Shown here: piece by piece, positions 57,249 through 64,000 of the stretch | How the letters are laid out: every line of letters begins with the position of its first letter | How positions within the stretch are numbered: the first letter of the stretch is position 1 | Assembly: GCA_963693305.1 (NCBI GenBank) | Contig: OY855914.1 | Coordinates: 10,480,403 to 10,544,402, forward strand | Origin: Meandrina meandrites | Lineage: Eukaryota > Cnidaria > Anthozoa > Scleractinia > Meandrinidae | Length of the DNA: 64,000 nucleotides | Direction: 5' to 3' | Made by a program: the position numbers and the translations under genes | The notes under the pieces: generated by a model | Database searches by the model: none | Told to the model about the DNA's origin: nothing | What the model saw: only the letters and a program-made list of their open reading frames with translations

Positions 57249-57378
57249 CGAGAAAGGTCTGGGGAGACGACGAGGTTTTGGCGCGTATTTAGAAATAGTT
57301 AAGCGGCCACAACAAGACGCCGACGACAACGTTGACCGACATTCGCACCAAGACTAGGAGGTGTATTATTCTGTAAAT

Positions 57379-58604
57379 ATGCCTAAGCTAAAAGAGGTAA
57401 GAAATCAACTCCTGATAAGCCACTCTCAAGGAGTGATAAACGATGAAGAGTTTTTGCTGTTATACGATTTAAACAAGTCAAAAAATTTGGATCTCCCGTA
57501 CGAATCCTATAACTATTTTGACTTTGATATGCTGGAGAACGACGAGTGCTTGTCAGAATTTCGATTTCACAAACGGGATATTCCACTTTTAGCCGACGTT
57601 CTGCAGGTACCTGATGTGATAACTTGCTATCAAAGAAGTGTTTGTAGTGGCCTGGAAGCCCTTTGTGTTGTCCTCAAGAGACTGGCATATCCTTGTCGGT
57701 ATGCCGATATGATACCCAGATTTGCGAAGCCTGTTCCAGTACTATGTATGATCAACAACTACATGGTTGATTTCATATACCAGATGCATAGCCACAGAAT
57801 TCTTCAGTGGAATGACGCCCTACTTAACCCTCGTGCGCTTGACAAGTACGCAACAGCCATCGCAGCTCAAGGTTCCCCTTTGGAGAACTGTTTTGGCTTT
57901 ATTGATGGAACTGTTAGGCCGATAAGTAAGCCGGGTCAAAATCAGAAAATAGTCTACAATGGCCATAAAAGGGTGCACGCCATTAAATTCCAGTCCGTGG
58001 CACTTCCCAATGGAATGATTGGAAATATGTTTGGACCAGTTGGTAAGTGAGAAAACATGAATGTTGTTCTATTTTTCTTTTATCTTTTTTTTTTGCCTTA
58101 TTCTGGGAAGAGCTAGGGTAAGGTGGAAAGTCGAAAGAGGTTCTTGCACTAGTGGAATAACATGTTTTGTGATTTTGTTCTTTAGAGGGAAAGCGCCACG
58201 ATGCTGCGATGCTGCATGATTCACATCTTCTTGATGATCTACAGCAGTTTGCTTTCACACCTGGGCCTATTGTGTATCCAATGTGCCTCTATGGAGATCC
58301 AGCATATCCTTTACGAGTGCATCTTCAGGCTCCATTCCGAAACATGCATCTTACACCACGAATGGAACTGTTTAATAAATCAATGAGCCCTCTAAGAGTT
58401 TCTGTCGAGTGGCTATTTAATGATATAGTCAACTATTTTAAATTTATTGATTTCAAAAAGAACCTTAAGATAGGTCTCTCAGCAGTGGGGAAAATGTACC
58501 TAGTTTGTGCTGTACTAAGAAACGCCCTAACATGCTTGTATGGCAACATAACATCAGAATTCTATAATCTAGACCCCCCTACCTTGCAGGACTACTTTGC
58601 CTAG
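57379..58604 (+). CDS. Harbinger transposase (DDE_Tnp_4-like)
   Basis: Two exons, 57379-58042 and 58186-58604 (donor GTAAGT, acceptor TTTAG, phase 1), giving 360 residues, the usual size for the family. The catalytic residues are visible: first Asp in CFGFIDGTVRPIS, second Asp in YGDPAYPLR, Glu in SVEWLFND. The N-terminal part (residues 1-130, with RFHKRDIPLLADVL) is the usual helical DNA-binding or dimer region. The start is the first ATG, 178 bp inside the left terminal repeat. The enzyme should excise and insert the element, helped by the MYB-like partner. No stop or frameshift is present. Confidence 0.92.
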
Positions 58605-59617
58605 TCTTAAAAAGAAAGTTTTCTTTGAGCACATTGTCATTTCAATGTTTGACACAAAATATCCTGCTATTTGAATGATGTAATAGCTTAAGGGTATTTA
58701 TATAATGTTTATATTAATTTCAGTCAACTGCAATTGATCATGTGACAATAATAAAGGTGGAAATGTCTATAATGCTTTCAAAAAATTCAATGTGTCCTAT
58801 GGATCAAGCATTTTTGGGGGTTTGAAGCCTGCTCACCACCCCCACCCCTCCCCACCCCACTCCCCCCATATACATGCAAACATTTGACTTGCCACTCAAA
58901 CAATGCTTCAAAAATTTGCTTTAGAGAGTTTGGGTTTGTCTATGCTGTGGTTCTGTTTTTCCCTTGGTACCATTCATTGTCATATATTACCATTCACTAA
59001 ACAACAAAGGAAAATACTAAATTGCATTAAGGGTAAAGGTTCCTGAGACCACAAAACTATAGAAAATCATACACACTTTATAAGCCCCGAATTTGGACTG
59101 TACCCACATTTTTTATGACAGCAACCAACTGCTAATTGGTACATGTCATTTAACATCTGTAAAACCTGTTGCAGTGCCAACTTGTTTAGGTGTCATTATC
59201 AGGGTGTCAAGTGACAACTGAGTGTACCCAGGAAATAGGAAGGACAGTGACCAAAAAATGAATTTTTACCCCTTAATAGGATGCTTTCTTTCAGTTCTAT
59301 CCTCAAAACAATCCCAACATCAACTCTGTCCACAACTATGTGAATGCTGGAAATATTTAATATATTTCAACAAGAACAAGAACTTGTTTACAAACAACAT
59401 AAAAGTTCAATTTAAAATTTCACCAAATATGTGCATGCAAATAACCATCACTGGAAAAAAGGACTTGAGACCCTGCAAAATATGAACATGGCAAAGATAA
59501 ATGAAGCCAGGGCTCCATAGATTTTAGTTGGGCAGGCATACATAGACTGATATCAGAACTTGTCATAAAAAAGATAAGGATCTGGTCGTCAATCAAGTTA
59601 TTAAGACCGATATCAGT
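58605..59617. other. Spacer between the two Harbinger genes
   Basis: AT-rich with a C-rich patch at 58838-58868. Probably the two 3' ends; no gene seen. Confidence 0.6.
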
Positions 59618-60631
59618 TTATTTATCCTTCACCAGCTCTTTGAGAATTGCAAACAAAGCCTGGTTTTGCTGCTGCTGCTGGTTCATCATTGTTAACTGCA
59701 TTTGCCCTAGTTGCTGAAACTGTTGTTGCTGCTGCTCTTGGAAAGAAGAAAACATAGACTGCTGCTGTGCTTGCTGAAGTGTAACCTGCCTGGTCAATTC
59801 ATCCTGCCTCTTTTCTTGAGTAGCCTGTGCTTGCCTTTGTAACTCTAGCTCTTCTTGCCTGACCTAAAAAAAAAATTCCACTGTAAATTGCTTTAAATAA
59901 TTTTAAATTAACAGTTATTGATTTAAAATAAAATCTAATACCATTAATTTTAGATCATTTTAAAGAATGTAAATATTTAAGAAAACACTACCCCACAAAC
60001 TTCTTAGCTTTTTGTAATCATGTATAAATAATGGTTACCGGTACTTAGTATACTCACTCACTCACTCACCCGCTCGCTTGCTTACTTACTTACCTTTGCC
60101 TGCTCTTTTAAGTAATCAATTGTTTCAGTTCCACTTCTTCGCACTCGCTTTCCTGGTTTGACATCAGGATCTGCACAGCCTGCATCCAGCTGTTGTTTCT
60201 TTCTTGTCTCTCCCACTCTCTCTAATGCTCTATTGCGCATCTCTTCTGCCTCCTTTTTTTCTTTCTCAATCTTCTCTTTCTTTCCTTGGGACTGATTTTG
60301 TTGTTCTTTATCAGCAGCATCTGACTTCTCACAAATTTCTTCCATTGCGTTGTCGAATTCACTGGGGGGATCTCCCTCTATGCCACTGGCCTTTTCTTCC
60401 TCTGCCATTTTCTTTTTGTATTTCTTTATAAGAGTGAGATTTATCCTGTCCCTCACAGACCTTGCATTGACTGCAAATTTTGGATCTGGCACTGCATTGA
60501 GGTGAAAGGCTATAACCTCCCAAAGACTTGATCTTTCTCTACTGCCTTTTGGTTCTGAGAAAGGGTCAACAGCCAATACCTCTCTCACCAGAAGGATATC
60601 ATGATCTTTGGTCCAATGCATTGGTCCAGAC
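59618..60631 (-). CDS. Harbinger-encoded MYB/SANT-like DNA-binding protein
   Basis: Two exons, 60631-60094 and 59863-59618, joined in phase 0 (donor GTAAGT, acceptor TTTTAG). The first ATG in the open frame is at 60621; an acceptor CCAG just above 60631 suggests a further short upstream exon. Residues 1-75 form a trihelix/SANT-like domain (MHWTKDHDILLVREVL, SSLWEVIAFHLN, SVRDRINLTLIKKYKKK). An acidic segment and a long charged coiled coil (KKEKIEKEKKEAEEMRNRAL) follow, then a Gln-rich C-terminal helix in exon 2 (EEQQQQQFQQLGQ-like, MNQQQQQNQALFAILKELV). In Harbinger elements this partner binds the termini and brings in the transposase. Confidence 0.87.
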
Positions 60632-61802
60632 CTGGAAAGGGAAAAACAACACTTTAAAATATACCATTTATGACACCACAGTCAAGGACAACAAAAGAAA
60701 TACAAAATGTTGAAAACTGTTCTCGATGTGTAGTAATTTTGTTAGTTTTGAAAGGTCAGTCCATGTTATGATAACATTGAGACAGGTCAACAGGTTTTAG
60801 TTTTCAGTCAAGTTGTATTAGGCTTTATATATTAATCCATTCTTGTTTTATAATTTACATTTAAAGAACTTACATGACTCAGGTCTTGAATTTTCTTGAA
60901 TCAATCTATTACAAATGAGCAAGACTACAATAAGTAAATAAGCATTTAAATTTAACACAAAAGGATGAATTGTTATTGTTTCCAACTTTGTACAATGTCT
61001 ACTCTGATAATTATTTCAGTGCATAAAGGTGTCCTAATTTAAAGTATAGTTGTTTTCATACATGCGAGACTTTCAATAGCATAGGTACACAACGAATAAA
61101 ATTACATAGGCCGAAAGACAAAGCTGCAGACTTTTGTCGCCCTTTGTTTTGAGGTTTTAATTTTCAACATACCATCGTTTTTCCTAATTAATTTCGACCA
61201 GAACATAAAAGCCACCGACGGCACTTGAAAGAACACCTAAAACTTGTCTTAAGCAGCTTGTAATATTAAAGCAGTGAGCTAATATTTTGCCTTTTTAATG
61301 CCAGGACGTTGTTGGCGGACGCCTCCCGCCATACCAATCTTCTGAGAAAATTTTGATAAATTTCGCAGTATTCACCGTTTGTCAGTCTTGGTGCAAATCA
61401 ACTTGGACGTCTTGACAAGTCTTAATTTGAACAAGAAGGAAAAGCAAGTAATACACATTGAAAAATAACGAAAAACGCGCAAAAAAGTTTGGAGTTTAAA
61501 GGAATTGACAGTGGCTGTGAAATTATTGCCGCCACCAGATTTCTCCAGTTTGAGTCAATTATCTCGCATAAATTGTGACAAAAAAGTCATGTCGACTATC
61601 TTTACAGTTTCTTAAATACCATTTGATATTAAGTATTTCGTTTAAGAGCAAAATACAGAACAAAATTTGTGAAATGCTACTTACATTGCACCCACGTTTT
61701 CAGGCGACGCCAAAAGCAGCCAGTTCACGTCGGGCCCCCGAGCAGAACGTCAAGATTTTTCCCGCCAAACATGCGCAGTACGTTATTTGGGTTTTCCCTC
61801 GC

Positions 61803-61850
61803 GTTTCCCCGTTCCCGTTGCAGTTCCCGTTGTCGGTGCTTAAAGTCCCT
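61803..61850 (-). repeat. Right terminal inverted repeat of Harbinger
   Basis: Complement of 57201-57248 with one mismatch. Confidence 0.93.
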
Positions 61851-61853
61851 AAT

Positions 61854-63137
61854 CTTACAACGAAACTGCCGTGTTCGTCTCCGATATTTTTATTGGGCTG
61901 GTTTGGAAGCTCTGCCCTGCAGAATTTACAAGCCTTCTCCAATAATAAGGTAACAAACGTAAAGGTGTGCACTAAGAATAAGCCCAATTTTATATTGAGA
62001 GAATTATACTTCATTTTTGAAGTTGTGTCGATTTTCTGATCTTCCCGTAAATATTTATCAAACGTGTTCATGTTTGTACATTTTATATAGACATTGTTTA
62101 TTAAATATTTCGCTTAGACGGACTGTTTTCTGTTTCAGTTACTGGAGTTAACTGTGATGTTCATTATTGGATTTTTAAAAACAAATTATTAACATCAAAA
62201 TCGCGATTGCATTTGTTTTGTTTCTCTTATCACTGCTTATCAGTGCATGAGTGTGTTGAAATATCTTAGATGCGTAAATGAATATTTCGCCGGTTTCGTT
62301 GCGAGTTACCTGTGCTTGGCTGAGTGAGTTCAGGCTTCACATGACGCATATTTACTTACCAGAAATGAAGAAAATTCATTCAGTTCTCTACATAAAATTC
62401 TCTTAGCAACGAGTACGATAAAACAACCATGTAACCAAACCGAAACGAAAGGAAGTGGATTCAAAACAGTCAAAACAACCATCATTGTAAGCTTTTTCTA
62501 AGTCAGCGTGCACCACTTCCCAAATCACAGACTGCCTCAGTTCTTACACAAAAACTTCCTTAAATTGACTTACATATCCGGCAACATCAATTTGCAGAGT
62601 TTGTTTTGCCGCCGTGATTTTCTCAGTTTGTCGTGGCGTGAGTTCATTTTGTTTACTGTGTTAAGCAGCGAGTTCACTTTGTTTTCTGTTTGTGCCTTGA
62701 GTTAATTTTTTTGCCCTGCAAACAAGGTCAAGATTATTTTTACATTGAATAACTCATAAAGGTCCTAGAGGTGTTTAATTGTGTACAGTAAACGTTGAAA
62801 ACAGTTACAAAGATTTGTTTTGCGCCGACGTGCGTACGTGAGGAACCCAATAAAGTGCACTCGTCAATTTCAAGTTTAGAACCTGTCACGGGCAAGAAAA
62901 TTCAGAGTTTTTCAGACGGGTTAACCGCAATGTATTAACGTCACTTTCGTCAACAAAACCATGAGAGGTTTTTAAGATATTAAGTTAAACCATGAGCGAT
63001 TAAAATTTATTTTATACCTATATGGGCCACCGTATAAAGCTTAGAAATATAGTGTGTACTTAATTAGCAACACTGTAATTAACTCGAGCAAAATAATTAA
63101 TAAATGAGAGCTCCGCTTTTAGGCCTGCCTAAATCTA
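61854..63137. other. Intergenic, nothing recognised
   Basis: AT-rich; no motif-bearing frame, no clear inverted repeat. Confidence 0.4.
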
Positions 63138-63265
<128 letters not shown>

Positions 63266-63717
63266 GTGCGCTAAAAACTTCCTTAGCGCCCTGGTCAAAA
63301 CTGGCCGGCCAGACCGGTATATTCAAGAACAGAATTCCGTTGTTAGTCAGATTTGTCATGTTAAATCAGTCAATTCATAAATATATACATTGTTATGCTG
63401 GATTTGTGGGAAAATCTCGTGGAAAAGGCCCATTTCACATTTAAAACCACCTGACCGGGAGGCCAGTTCTAACAACTGGAAAGCACCCTTGGAAGTACTA
63501 TTGGGGCCTTTTCAGGACACCGATTTTGTCGCTCGGTTTTCTTCGTCTCGCCCCGACTGATCCCGAGGATAGAACGAAACAACCTTGTTAGTCTCTTGCT
63601 GATTTGACAAATTGATCACGACCATAAAATTAAATACCGGTATATGAAAACTCAACAGGACCTTGTCCTTTCCGCACTGCTACGCAAGTAATTGTCCAGT
63701 ACAAGTAGTTTTTTCGA

Positions 63718-63975
63718 CTATTTTGCTTGGTTACCAAGGAAAATGGTAAGAATTGGGATGATCGGGGCACTCTCTGACCCACATTTTTGTATACTCTCAA
63801 GGGACTGTTTTAATTTGTCAAGGGAATACTTTTCGCTGTGGGCGATAAAAACGTCACCGGATAGGAATGCGTCAGCACTTCTCGATCCCGAAGTTATTTT
63901 CACGCGTCGCTCGTCATTTAACCTGTCTAGCCTTTTGGAAACTACAGGTAGGTATTTTTCAAAAATCTGTGCTGT
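63718..63975 (-). CDS. Possible terminal exon of an unknown gene, partial
   Basis: The minus-strand frame is open from a possible acceptor (CAGCACAG, just above 63975) to a stop at 63718. It reads KYLPVVSKRLDRLNDERRV, SADAFLSGDVFIAHSEKYSL, LKQSLESIQKCGSESAP and ends LGNQAK. It has a plausible globular composition but no motif I recognise. The rest of the gene would lie beyond the right edge. Confidence 0.4.
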   Translation of the reverse strand, partial: TAQIFEKYLPVVSKRLDRLNDERRVKITSGSRSADAFLSGDVFIAHSEKYSLDKLKQSLESIQKCGSESAPIIPILTIFLGNQAK

Positions 63976-64000
63976 TCATCGATTGAGTCGCTTAGTTTTG

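Larger units (their letters stand above)
57201..61850. mobile_element. PIF/Harbinger DNA transposon, apparently autonomous
   Basis: Terminal inverted repeats of about 48 bp start AGGGACTTTAAGCACCGACA and differ at one base; AAT is duplicated at 57198-57200 and 61851-61853. Inside are a transposase (57379-58604, plus) and a MYB/SANT-like gene (60631-59618, minus), convergent, which is the standard two-gene layout of Harbinger elements. Both frames are open across their introns, so the copy looks young. Confidence 0.92.

Noticed and set aside
61575..62071. Overlapping frames of 94-154 codons on both strands
   Set aside because: They span the Harbinger terminal repeat and its flank; the shared peptide comes from the inverted repeat.

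Overview
The window looks like nuclear DNA of an animal, most likely a cnidarian and probably a stony coral. It is AT-rich, has small exons with GT-AG splice sites, carries a tRNA-derived SINE, many short foldback elements (MITEs) and (ATT)n tracts, and its largest gene joins CUB, LRR, cysteine-rich ephrin-receptor-like and multi-pass membrane modules. The species call is inference; no rRNA, tRNA, bacterial operon or CRISPR array is visible.

Bases 1.5-44.5 kb hold one minus-strand gene of about 42 kb. I can place 28 coding exons from a signal-peptide exon (ATG at 43581) to a stop at 1576. In protein order they encode a signal peptide, five CUB domains (two exons each), thirteen leucine-rich repeats (one exon each, twelve of exactly 72 bp), a short linker, cysteine-rich ephrin-receptor-like/GCC2_GCC3 units, a region with about eight or nine hydrophobic segments, and a cytoplasmic tail. 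Every junction agrees in phase (1-2-1 for CUB exons, 2-2 for LRR exons) and the exons sum to 4989 bp, 1662 codons plus stop. The LRR and CUB modules are still duplicating: some exons are near identical, one two-exon block has been copied with its introns, and two broken spare exons lie in introns. The layout would allow exon skipping without loss of frame. This is the strongest candidate here for an undescribed system.

The introns are packed with repeats: a 5.5 kb TTAA-flanked foldback element (14147-19653) with a likely empty site in a paralogous intron, several MITEs, three SINE copies, an 84-bp satellite, and hexa- and trinucleotide arrays. A RecQ-like helicase fragment lies at 9.7 kb.

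Bases 45.7-47.7 kb are largely featureless. At 48.55-52.12 kb a two-exon archaemetzincin-type protease gene lies on the minus strand; it has an in-frame TGA and two Gly-to-Cys changes around its zinc site. At 53.1-55.4 kb there is a 1.15 kb tandem duplication made of palindromes.

Bases 57201-61850 are an apparently intact PIF/Harbinger transposon: 48-bp terminal inverted repeats with one mismatch, an AAT target duplication, a two-exon DDE transposase (plus strand) and a convergent two-exon MYB/SANT-like partner (minus strand). The right end has an (ATT)n tract and a possible terminal exon of an unknown gene running off the window.
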